Part shown: piece after piece, positions 40,645-53,929 of the stretch
How positions within the stretch are numbered: position 1 is the stretch's first letter
Layout of the letters: each line of letters starts with the position of its first letter
Source: Chrysomallon squamiferum
Taxonomy: Eukaryota; Mollusca; Gastropoda; Neomphalida; Peltospiridae
NCBI GenBank assembly: GCA_012295275.1
Contig: CM022670.1
Location: 4,117,264 to 4,181,263, forward strand
Direction of reading: 5' to 3'
DNA: 64,000 bases
Notes under the pieces: model-generated
What the model was told of the DNA's origin: nothing
Seen by the model: the letters and a program-made list of their open reading frames with translations, nothing else
The model's database searches: none
Program-made: the position numbers and the translations under genes

Positions 40645-43600
40645 TTCACATTTAAGGCACATCAAGACCAGGGTAGGTCATACTAAAGAAGTGTGTGCTC
40701 CAGTAGTAGAGAGATGTCATTTTCTCTTTAATGAACTGCGTCCTGCCATTGGTGATGAGGTGAATGCCTTCACCAGGTCAAAACTGCTGAAATCCATGCC
40801 AAGATGGCGTGAAGTCATTTCTAGAGTGGTGCAGGACAAAAAGAAAGCAAAATGTAAGTGATACTTGTTATCTCTTGTACCCTAGATAAAGAGATAAATA
40901 GACAGATACATATATACATATATACATGCATCCGTGTGTGTGTGTGTTTCTGAAAATAAACTATATGTTTTGTTTGTTTTTGACTGGTCATTATTAAAGG
41001 GTTTGAGATTCTTTATTTTGAGTTTTATAGGAACTTCATAAGAGTTTTATGTCCTAAATCCTTTATCTGAAACCAGTTATTTTTCAGAATTGTGAATTTT
41101 GTTTTTACCAAGTCAAGAAGCTATATTATTTGCTACAATAATAATCTCTTGCAGAGTTGCCATTAATATGAAAAAAAAAATCTTTTTTTTATCAGATGCA
41201 AAATTATGGTTCACCTGTTACTTTCAGGGTTTTTCTTATTTTGTTTGTTTATTTATTTATTTATTTATTTCAGCCTCTCCTGATGGCAGCAAGGACAAAG
41301 ATGATGTAAAGGCTGTAGGTGGAGAAGAACTTGAGCTGAAACTAACCAATCTGGCGAAAGATGAGAAAAAAGAGACTGTTACCATGGAAACCTGCGATGA
41401 GGACGAGAGTGAGCTAGGCGCAGGGGGTATGGACGCGGGCGATCAAGGCAGAGAGATGAGACAGGGAGTGGGAGTTGAAGACATTGAGATAGAACTGGAC
41501 GTTGGACACCTTTCTAAACAAGAAATTCCACTCAGAAAGGTATAAACACATTAATTATATGATGGCTTCTTGCCTCACAACTTTTTCATATGTTGGGGGG
41601 GATGTATTTTTTTGGTGGGGGATTAATATTAAAGAATATTATGTCAGGGAAATGATTATAGGGTAATGATGATATGAAAAAAGCAAGCCATTGTTACTTC
41701 AGGCCATAAGAAATTAAATTTGTTAATGTATCCATTCACTAGAATTATTATTAGATAAAATATTTTAGTCATAAAGATTTGAATTAATGTTTTATTATTT
41801 TCTTTTTTTTTTAACTCATATCATTGCAAAGATAATATATTGTCTCTAAAAAGTTGAGTCATAAAAGTTTAGTCTTAAATTATGGGTATAACATTTCTTT
41901 TTAAAAGCATTTTGCTATCTTTGAATAAGTTTTATTTATTATTATTGTTATTATTATTGATATTGTTATTGTTATTCTATTATTATTATTATTATTGTTA
42001 TTATTTATTATTTATTATTTATTATTATTTTTTTATATAAATTCAATTGTCTAGAAATTAACTTGTTTGTTTGTGTTAGCATGACCCCTGGGAGCACATA
42101 GTGAACGCAGTGACTAACACACAGCGACTGAAAGCTCTACGACAGCGACTGACTGGCTCGCAGACTGACATGGCGCTGGTGAACAAAATAATAGAGTTTG
42201 TCATGTATGAACATCCCATTGACATAGAGAAACTCAGGAGATCATTACACCATCAGGTCATTTACTAATTTAACTGATAGTTTTATTTATTTTATTTTAT
42301 TTTATTAATTTATTTACTTTTATTTATTTCATATATATATATATATATATATAATACAAATCATTTATGAGAAGTAAAGAGAACATAAACAGTAATAAAT
42401 GATTTTAATGTCAGATACACGAATAAGTATATAGGAGGATAACATACCTTTTTATTTATTTGTATCAGTCATAAAATATTTTACAGTTTTCATTGCAAGC
42501 AATCTCATGTATCTTCTGATGAAATATTTTACATAATACACTGGTTACAAAATCTAAACTTAGTGAGAATGGAGAAGTGAATCATAAATTTCAGTGGGAA
42601 TATGTTAAAGTATTTGTTAATGATTTTGTTATATATATTTTATTTTTGTTTTTATTTTAATGTTTTTGTGCAGGTTGCTCGAGCCGAACTTAGACTCAAA
42701 GGCATTCAGAACATGTTGTCTAATGTACACAAGGACCATCTCATATCCTCTGTCAAATATGCCATGTTGTGTGGCTGGCAGGGTCTTCTCACAGTAGGCA
42801 GAAAATTCAGGTACGTTTTTTAGCATGTTCTCATCTTATTTTCTAAATAAACAATTTGTGGGGGAAAAAAATAATAATTAAGGAAAGTCCATGATGCTGC
42901 ATGTCAATACCTTATGCTTCATAAGTTAAACTGTTGGATTGTGTATGTGATTTCAAAGTATAATACATTAATATACATCCTTACATATGTGTGCACATGC
43001 ATGTGTAAGTGATGTATATATTAAACTTCTTTAATTAATTGATTTACTTGGCAGTTTTAACTGTTCATTTCTGTTAGAAGATAAATTGCCCTAATTGAGT
43101 TGCATGTAATTGTGGAGAAATTGTAATTATTGTTTATTTTATCTAATTATTGTTTTATTAACAAAATGATTTTAATTTTGTAGTGCACCCATTCCTCATT
43201 GTCTGACCAATGTAAACCTGATTCCTCCATGTGACCGAGTTCTGCTTGAGATGACGTTTGCTGAACTGTATCGCTGGGCAATATGTGAACTGCGCCAGTG
43301 CGTGATATCAGCAGATCTCATCTTCAAGTCAAAGGGCATCAACCCATCACAGTCCTCTCAGGACAATTCAAAGGTAGGTCATTTTATTGAAACAGTTACT
43401 ACTTTAAGTGTAAACTTTTTATCAAAATTAAGATTTCTGAATTGAGTGTGTTTTTACACGTTTACATAATGTACACAAGATAAGCTTTAAAACTTAAAGC
43501 AACAAATTTAATTTTAGTTTTTTTTTTTTAAAGTCTGAATCATATATTCAGTTTTTCATAGTTAAATTTCAGTTTTGATATGCGTTATTTTATATAGGTA

Positions 43601-46600
43601 CATATTTATTTATTTATTTATTTATTTATCTCTTTTCATAATCATCATCGTCATTATTATTATTATTCCTGTTATTATTACTATTGTTATTACTACTACT
43701 ACTACTACTGTTGTTGTTATTATTATTACTACTACTACTACTACTACTGTTGTTGTTGTTGTTATTATTAAAATTATTATTATTATGACAGGAACGTCTC
43801 AGTCTAGGAGCTCTGCCTATAGCCAGGTTCATCCTGGCCACGCTGGGTCTGTTGGTTGCTGATCATCATGCTGACAGCCTCAGTCTACTTCTAAACTCTG
43901 GAGTTCTAGCCCTCACACAGAGCATACTCAGACTTGCTGGTAAGAGCATGTTAGCCTTCACTAAACTAATCATAAATGATATTAATATATAATAGGAGTA
44001 CAGAATGTGTACTGGATTGTATAGTTCTAGTTAAAGTATTTTTCAGTTACATTCATTTTCCAGGCATTAAGCGATCAGAAAAAATAAATATTTATACATA
44101 AACTCAAGTCAGAGTTTTTTTTCTATGTTTAGTTAAGGTACTCACTTCAAACATTTGAAAATACTATTTATTTATATTTGACTACATTTATATCCAAATT
44201 GTTAACAACAGTTTAACTTTATTATACATTCTTCTTTCTTTACCTCAGCATTACAGGAATTGTTAGAATATACAGCGTCACTTTCTGATACGTCTGGATT
44301 TATTTCTTGGTTTTCTCTAGGTCCTGACCCAGATCTAGTCATTCCTGATAACAACACTGTGGTGTGCACAGTTCCTGAAGAACCGAAAATGAAAAAACCA
44401 ACACAGCAGGTTCCTCTCACAGGTCCTGAGTTAGCTGCCATGATGAAGATTGGAACCAGGGTCATGCGAGGTGCAGACTGGAAGTGGGGAGATCAGGTTT
44501 GTGTTGTGTGATAGTGAATAAATCACTTTTGTTTAGTGTTACCTCAGCAGTGTATCAGTGGCTTTTTTGTCAGTTCAGTATTTAACATACATCTTTCTGT
44601 AGCCAGTGATAATCTGTCTGGAATGGATATGGCTGCTTTTTCCTCTTTTTTTTTGTATAATACTTATAACTAAAAGAGAATGCCTTCTGCTAATCCAAGT
44701 ATTGCTATTTTCATTGAAAAATGTGCAGTAGCTTTCCAAAGTTGGAGAAATACGTATCATGGCTTTTGAAACACAGTTTCTTTCTATTAAATATGATAAG
44801 TGCATGAATATCAGAATAAAATGTTATTGTTTCTTTGATCATTCTTTAGGATGGCCCAGCTCCAGGCCTGGGTCGAGTTATAGGAGAGCTAGGCGAGGAC
44901 GGGTGGATCAGGGTACAGTGGGATACAGACAGTACCAACAGTTACCGGATGGGCAAGGAGGGTAAATATGACCTCAAGTTGGCAGACCCACCTGAACTAC
45001 CCGACAATGATGAAGAGGATGAGGAAGAATCAGAATCAGGTATTTGTTTGTTTGTTAAACTTGTTAAATACTTTGTGTGGTTGATAAACTGGATATCCTG
45101 TGTTTGTAGATATTTTCAAAAGTAGTCAGATACTTTGTGTAGGTAATGTTTTCTAAGCTTGTATATTTTGTGTCAGTGGATCTCTTCTAAAATTGTTAAA
45201 TACTTCAAATGGAAGGATGTAGTCGTTAGAAATTTTAAACTTTTCAAAATTCAAGTCAGTTATATTCTGTAGACTTTTTAGATACTTTATAGCCCTTTAA
45301 AATGTTTTGGGTTTTTAAAAATTTTATACATGTTTTTTAATAACTGTACTTAAAAAACATAATTCTCACTTATAATCTTTTATTACAGACAAAAGCCAGC
45401 CAGAAAGCAAGCACCCCACAGCACTGGTACGCCGCTCAACAATATGGCTGCTTCGCATTCTGTCCATATCAACCGGAATCCATGGTGACAAAATCCAGAA
45501 AGAAGCCATAGGCTCTCTATGTGGCCTCATGAGAAATATCATTGATTGTGGTTGTAACTATGGACTCAGTGAGTGTGATACCTGTGTACCTGTGATTGTA
45601 TAAATTAATAGCCTAAAATAGAATTTATATATTCTTAATATTTTATAGTCTGTTTTGGTACTAGGGATCTCATGGCTTGTTACATGTTAAGTCAGAGGTA
45701 ATAACAGTATATGAAAAAAATTATAATTGCCTTTTAGGTATCTTAAAACTGGCATTTTAATTTTTCTACTGATATTATATGAATTCTTTCTTATGATCTA
45801 GTTCATTTGAGGCAATTTAATTTTTTTTTATTTTGCTTGATCATTATCTGTCTTTGTTTATGCGTGTGTGTATATGTATAAACTGTCTGAATCAGCTGTT
45901 TGTCTATCTTGTGTTATTTTCCTTTTCTTTTTCCTCTTTGTGTCTGCTTGTGTATCTCTACCTGATTGTTGATCTATATCAGTTCATCTAAACTTTCTGT
46001 ATTCATTGTCTATCTGTTATTGTTCATCATGTCAGATGTGAACTCCACTGCAGTGCAGATAGCCAGTGAACAGCACCTGAGTTGGTGTACGCTGGGATTT
46101 GTCCGCAGCATCGCCACAAGCCCACTCATCTGTCAGGCTCTGAGCACACCAAGATGGATCAGCTTGCTGATGAAAATTCTAGAAGAGGAACAAGGAACAA
46201 AACATGCTAAAAATGTTTACAAACAGGTAGATACTCAATTTTAAATCGATAATAGTGAACAAATGGGTCAAACATATATTTTTTTCAATCTTGTGTATTA
46301 ATAGTGTACATATTTTGGTTAGCGTTGGTTTCGGTTAATAAGAAAGATAATATTAGTAATAAATTGTTAATAATAATAATGATAATAAAAGGAAGAGTAT
46401 GATGATGATTGTGATAATAATTAATTAATTTTAAATTTATGACAGCTTCTGCATCACTGAATACATTTGTATTCATATAAGATGCTTTTCTTACGATTTA
46501 AACATTCTGATTGATAAACTCATTATTATTGACAACAGATATTTTTATGTTAAATATATTTTTTTATATGTCTGATTACAGATTCTGACTCTGAAATTAT

Positions 46601-48267
46601 TGAGGACTGTTTTACCATCATGGGACAGTTCAATTGACACATCAAGAATCAATGAAATTATCATCAAGTTGTTCAAACTTCTGGGATCTGTCTTAACTGC
46701 TTGTTCCACTGATCCTACCCTGGTTTCTCAATGTCAGTTTGTTTTGATATTGTTATTTCTTGTACATAATGTTGTGTTTTGGCATGTGACTATGAAATTC
46801 ATATTGTTTTTATTTTTGATTTCCAGACTGCAGTCTGATATGTAATATGTCTTCACATATATAATAAATTTCCATTTTCTGTTTGTAATCATGTTGGGAT
46901 TTAGCTAATTAAAGCCAAATATCTTCTTCATCTTTTTTTTTTTTAAGAAATGTAGTTTTATTATTATTGCATTTTTTAAATTAATTTTTGTGTTTATTTT
47001 GTTTCATTTGTTTTGATTTTCAAAATCATTTAATTTTTTATTTCATGATTTTTTTTTTTCCTTTGTTTTATTTATTTATTTAATTTGATTTGATGGTGGG
47101 TTTTTCTTTCTTTTTTTTTCTATTTTATTAATTTTTTATTTGATTTATTTATTTGATTTATTTATTTATTTGATTTTGTTTTATTTTATTTTATTGTATT
47201 TTATTTGATTTATGTATTTATTTATTTATTTAATTATATTACGTTACATTAGGTTACATTGCATTACATTACGTTATGTTATTTTATTTTATTTTATTTT
47301 ATTTTATTTTATTTTTTCTGTGTAGTTGACCAGTCTGAGGCCAGAAGAAAACGTATGCGAGTTCCCGTCTCAGTGACTGCCTCTTACACCAGCACCATCA
47401 CAGAGGAGATTGTGGCTCTTCTTCGCAAACTGCACTCTCTGGACACATGGAACACTCACATCAACTCTTACATTGGACAACAGCTGCCCAAAATTGTAGA
47501 CTTGCTGTGTGAAAAGCCTCATGGACGATTGGCTGAGGATTTCAGGGCAGCACCAAATATGGATAATGTTTCCATAGTGATGGCTGTACTTGCCATGATT
47601 GGTGGAGTGGACAACAGGCCCAGGCTTGGTGGACTGGTCAAGCATGAGAGATTTGGTATAGGAACCATATCAAAGATAACTCCAAAGGGAAAGATTCATG
47701 TTCAGTTTCATGATTATTCTGGACAGATCTGTAGACTCTCAGAACTCATACCTGTAAGTTTAACAATATTCTAACTTGGGAATGAGAGGTGAAAACTGTC
47801 AACTGTTATAAATTTGAACTTTAAACTATACTGCATAAATTGATAGTAATGGATAACTAACTATCTTGTTAGAGGTTCTACTATGGTGCAGTTAATCGTT
47901 TAAGTAATTTAAATTTGCTACCTCCATACTGATCTTTAAAAACTGGCTGCTGACAATCTCTGTCTTTTGAACAGTATCTAGTAACTCCTCGTTTTCTGTC
48001 CAAGTTATTAATTCATTCTAATTAACTTCAGTTATATTTTAATTTCAGCTTCCACTAGTTAAGTTCAGTGTAGAGAAACTGCCATTAACCGGTACATTCC
48101 TCAACAGCTGGTCAATGCTGGTCAGCTTGGCTGGAGCTGGCTTCAAAGTTGAGAAAGAAAAAGACATTCCACGAGCACCACTAGCTACCAGTACAGGCAG
48201 CATAGAATCTGTGTCTCTGTCTCTAACAACATCTTTCTGTAAGTCTAAACTTTTCATTTTGTTTTGT

Positions 48268-48320
<53 letters not shown>

Positions 48321-49561
48321 ATTTTCTTTCTTTTTTTTGAAATATGTTTTTTGTCTGTTTCTGTATATGTCTGGCAATACATTTCTATATCTTTTAATAC
48401 TTGAACAGTTATGAGATAATGAGAGAAAAAACGGTTTTTTAGCTAAATTATTTTAACAAACATACATTTTACTTTCATTTAAACATTCTGTTCAGTGAAC
48501 AAATCATATTGTCAGAGTGTTCATCATTAAAAACTGACAACTGTTTTAGGTGGGAACTCGGTAAATATCAAAGAACTGAGAAAACAGCAGATACGACTCA
48601 GTCTTTTGAGAGCAGCCAAGGTTTTGTTCACACCTCAAGACAGCCTGCGTCGCATACTGTCGCAGGCAGTGGCCACAGAGTTGTTCCCCTGCGAGACAGG
48701 CACCATCTGCGAGGATGACACAGAGCCTGAACAGCGCGTTCCAACAACGCTGATGCAGCAACTGTTGTTGGCAGCTACTCAACCATCCCCTCTCAAAGCT
48801 ATGTTCAGCAGAGCAGAAATGGAGGTTGTAATTTAGTGTTTGATTTTTGTATTAGTTTGTTAGTAATAAAAATAATTTAAAATATGTATAACAATAATGA
48901 CACGAAATGTGAATTATCCCTATTGTCAAAAGTCACATTGTATTAATTATGACAAAAAAATAAAATAAAATAAAATAATAAATAAATAAATAAGTAAATA
49001 AATAAATGTAGCTGGAACTCATAGGCATTCAGTTCTGTGAATTTCCCAAATGTATGTGATTGGGGCATAAATTGAGCAGTTAAATTTTAAATAATTGATT
49101 ACTTTAGTGTCTTTCACAGTGTTGTTTTTTCCCAACACCTTATTTCCCTTGTGTTCTCTGTAGGCTGCAGCTTTAGCAGTATGTCAGTACTTAACTGCAG
49201 AAGTTGGACAGACAGTTGAAGGTGGAGAGGAAACAGATTCAGATGATGAGCCAATGGCAGCATCAACAACCTCTAACAACATCCCTGCTAACAACAGCAT
49301 ACCATCTGCCAACACCATCGTCACCCGAGCACCCAGACCTAGGAAGCCGAAGACTCCGCTTCCACCTGCAGCCCCAGTTGTTCAGCAGATTGTCGAAATG
49401 GGCTTCTCTAGGAAAAATGTGGAGTTTGCTCTCAAGGCTCTGGCTAATGCAGCAGGTTATTTTTTTGTTTTGTAATATATATAAAAATGCCTGTGTTTTA
49501 AGCTATTTTTTCTTTCTTTATTTATTTTTATTTTAATTTTATTTATTTATTTATTTATTCA

Positions 49562-49592
<31 letters not shown>

Positions 49593-50383
49593 TTAATTTA
49601 TTTTATTTTATTCTTTTTTTTAAAAATTGACTGATTGTTAACTAACAAAATAATAATTCAAAAATCACTATGCTTATTTTAATTGATCCATCATTGAATT
49701 ATATAGAATTGGAATATATTGGAATAATATAAACATGTAGACTCAAAATGCATTAATTTCAACAGTTTAATTGAACCAAATGGTTGGTTCATATGGTTTA
49801 AAAACAATAAGGTGAGGTGTTTAAAATAACTGATTTCAGAAATAGTATTAGTAGATTATATCCATCGTTCACAAAACTGAATTCACTATAACTAATACTT
49901 ATTACATTTTACTTATTACTGTAATATATAACTGTAACCATCTCCATACAAAAATCAATCCACATAGTCATTTAGTTTGTGTTTGATCTTTACGATCTGT
50001 TTCAGGTTCATCTCTGTTTGCCACATCAGACATGCCTAGTGCTGAGGCCATTGTAATTTGGTTGCTAGATCACAAAGAATTACAGACAACCGAACAGTCA
50101 GACACTGACAGCTTGACACAGAGTGATTCATCAACAGAAAGTGACTCCATGTCTGAGTTTGACGAAATTGAAAAATTGAATGTAAATATTATACATATAT
50201 ATATACATACATATATATATATATATGTTATTAAAAATATATTTTTTAATTAAAAATAGCATTTATCTTTCTTGTTAAAAACCATTAAAGGTTAAAAATA
50301 TTTATATTTAAAATTTAACTCTTACAAATATTAAGAATACATTAGCTATTTTCTAAAAGTATCTGAATTCATTTTAAAAAAGC

Positions 50384-50434
<51 letters not shown>

Positions 50435-50457
50435 TCACTCACTCACTCACTCACTCA

Positions 50458-50532
<75 letters not shown>

Positions 50533-53500
50533 ACACACATCTAATCTGTAAATCTATCTCTCTGTCTATATTAGCATTTACTGATATTTCCTGGCAAATC
50601 AGTTTTCAAGTATAATGAAAATATTGTGTTGTTCTAGGGTGCACACCTGTTAGCTTCTGATTTGTTGTTGCCTGTGGACCCAGCTCTTGTCGGAAACCAT
50701 CGACCATTCAAGAGACGTGCTGACTTCCTCAGCAACGATGAATACGCAACCTACGTGCGCGACAACATCCAGGTTGGCATGATGGTGGAGTGTTGTCGTA
50801 CATACGAAGAAGTGCATGAAGGAGACAGAGGAAAAGTAGTCAGGGTAATTATTACTGTTTATTGCTATTCTTATTTTTAATTGTTGTTGTTGTTATTAAT
50901 TACGATTTTAAGAAGATTGTTAAAATTTATGAACAGTATCTAATGTGTTTTCATAGACCAGTGCTTCTAAAACTGTTTCTGTGCCATTGATCCTCATTTC
51001 GTTATCACAAAATTTCATTCACCTCAGACTAAATTTAATTAGATTTGTGGTGATTTTTTAATCTGACTGACTCACTTTTTTCTCTCAGACAAAATAATTT
51101 CATTTACCAATGGGTTAAAGACATAGTCAAAATTTATATCTGAAGGTTATGAATTGATTCTTATAAAAGTTATTTAGATTAATTTTTATCAAGAAATGTA
51201 AATTTTGTTATTGAAATAATAGAAAGATGTCTGGTTTATATGTTTGTTTACTTCATTTTATTATTATTATTTTAATTTTTATTATTTTTTTTTTGGTTTT
51301 CAGCTTTCAAAAATAACTGTAAAAATATAAATATATGTGTTTAATTCAACTGTGTGAAAATATAAATATATGTGTTTAATTCAACTGTGTAAAAATATAA
51401 ATATATGTGTTTAATTCAACTGTGTAAAAATATAAATATATGTGTTTAATTCAACTGTGTGAAAATACAAATATATGTGTTTAATTTCAGCTGTGTAAAA
51501 ATACAAATATATGTGTTTAATTTCAGCTGTGTAAAAATATAAATATATGTGTTTAATTCAACTGTGAAAATATAAATATATGTGTTTAATTCAACTGTGT
51601 AAAAATATAAATACATGTGTTTAATTCAACTGTGTAAAAATACAAATATATGTGTTTAGTTCAACTGTGTAAAAATATAAATATATGTGTTTAATTCAAC
51701 TGTGTAAAAATATAAATATATGTGTTTGATTTCAGCTGGACCGAGATGGTCTGCATGACTTGAACATCCAGGCAGACTGGCAGAGAAAGTCAGGTACCTA
51801 CTGGGTACGCTACATTCATGTTGAACTACTGGGCTACATCACCTCATTAACAGGTGACTAGTTTTACTTGATATAATTAGATTTTAAAATCTACTTCTTT
51901 TCTGATTTACTCTTCTGATAATGTATTAACAATTTATGTCCCCCCAAAAATTTCAAAACAATACATATATATATATTTTTTGTTTTATCTTCAATTGATA
52001 TAGTTGTCTTACTACTTACGCTAAACATTTGTGAAAGTTAGAACATTTATAAATGGAATTTCCAAACTAAAACGTGCACCTTGTTATCAGATGTAATAGT
52101 TTTAGTAATAGTAGTATCAGTAGCACTGTTTGTACCAGTAGTAATTGACCCTGTTTTTTTTTGTTCATATATTCTTTTGTGTTTTTGCAGCTGGAAATCA
52201 GAGTATTAAAGTGGGAGACAAGGTGCGGGTAAAGCCCTCAATTATCACACCCACCTACAAGTGGGGCTCGGTGACTCATTCTAGCAGTGGCACTGTCACA
52301 GGTTAGTTTGATTACCTAAATTTCATTTCTAATTTTTGGTTGTTTGCATAATTCATTTAATTTGTAATGACATACATAAATACATACACGCTAACTTTCT
52401 GTATAAAGAAGTTGTAAGGACCATTTTCAAATTTACATTTTAGTTTTAATTGGATTTAGTTATGTCATAATAGGCTGCAAAACTATAATAATTTTACAAC
52501 ATCAAGTCCCTGACTGCATTTGTCTCATTTAGTTAATGTTTAGTTATTTATATATATACAGGGTGTCCCAGAAGTCACACACCATGAAGATTTTTATTTA
52601 GATACATATGAATAACATTTTTATTAATAATAATCATAACAAATGCTCAAACTGCTTGCCCTCTGCATTGATACATACTTCAATTCTCTTTATAAAACTG
52701 TTTTTTACTCTGTAAATAAAAAAAAATATATATACATGTATATGGTGCGACTTCTGGGACACCCTGTATATTTAATTATGTTTCATTGATATTTATTTAT
52801 TTGTGGTTTATTATTAATTTATTTGTTTTATTATTGTTATTTATTTATTTGTTTTATTATTTTTATTTATTTAATTATAATTTATTATTGATTAGTTATT
52901 TAATTATATTTTATTACTAATTGTTTATTTGTAGCTATCAACCCAAATGGCCGAGACTTGACAGTTGACTTTCCACAGCAAGCACACTGGACTGGAGTCA
53001 TAGAAGAAATGGAACTTGTGCCAAGTACACATCCAAGAATAACGTAAGTTAGCATTTTAAACATTTCTTTCTTTGTGAAATCTGCAACATGGACACAAAT
53101 CTAAAACCCTGAACTGACACACTGGCAATTCCAATTCATAAAAATGGCAATACAGTTTTGTCTTCACATTATATATATAATGATTGCATAAATATTTTCA
53201 TATTAACAGAGTGTACTAAATATCAGATAATTTATAGGTAATTATATTCCAAAACTTATTATTGAAACTGTTCATATTTTCATTTACTGAAAGAGAGGAG
53301 ACATCCACTGACAACATCATTTACTGTTTATTTTTTTTGAAAATATGTTGTATGTATCTACTGACAGCATTACTAAGTTACAAATCTCTGTCATTCACTG
53401 ACAGCATCATTTACTGTTTATTGTTTTTGAAAATATGTTGTATGTATCTACTGACAGCATTACTAAGTTACAAATCTCTGTCATTCACTGACAGCATCAT

Positions 53501-53890
53501 TTACTGTTTATTTTTTTGAAAATATGTTGTATGTATCTACTGACAGCATTACTAAGTTACAAATCTCTGGCATTCACTGCAGGTGTAATGGCTGTCAGAT
53601 GACTCCTCTGACTGGGTACAGATACAACTGCAAACTGTGTGATGACTTTGACTTCTGCGAGAATTGTTTTAAAAGTGACAGAAGCCACAAACATCCATTC
53701 AACAGAATCACTGAGCCAGGTAACATTCTAATCTTCACTGATTTTCTAAGCCAGTTCTTATCACTGGTTTATCAACATCCATACCTTGGAACTAATCAGG
53801 CAGCAACATTTAGTTTTCACTTAAAATCACTATATTTAATAAAAAAAAATTATTAACAATTATTAAATGAGCAACATTTAGTTAAAAAAA

Positions 53891-53929
<39 letters not shown>

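Noticed and set aside
43575-43862. Open frame with Ile/Thr/Val runs and its antisense Asn/Ser runs
   Set aside because: Produced by ATT/ACT/GTT trinucleotide repeats. Only the last part overlaps real exon 30, and in another frame.
44221-44320. Possible extra exon before exon 31 (open frame joined to it)
   Set aside because: Exons 30 and 31 join in frame without it and human HERC2 has nothing matching.
51318-51735. Regular repeats that could suggest a CRISPR array
   Set aside because: Units are contiguous with no unique spacers, in a eukaryotic intron.
53262-53519. Repetitive 85-codon frame
   Set aside because: The 90-bp intronic repeat is a multiple of three and so stays open; phases of exons 44 and 45 leave it out.
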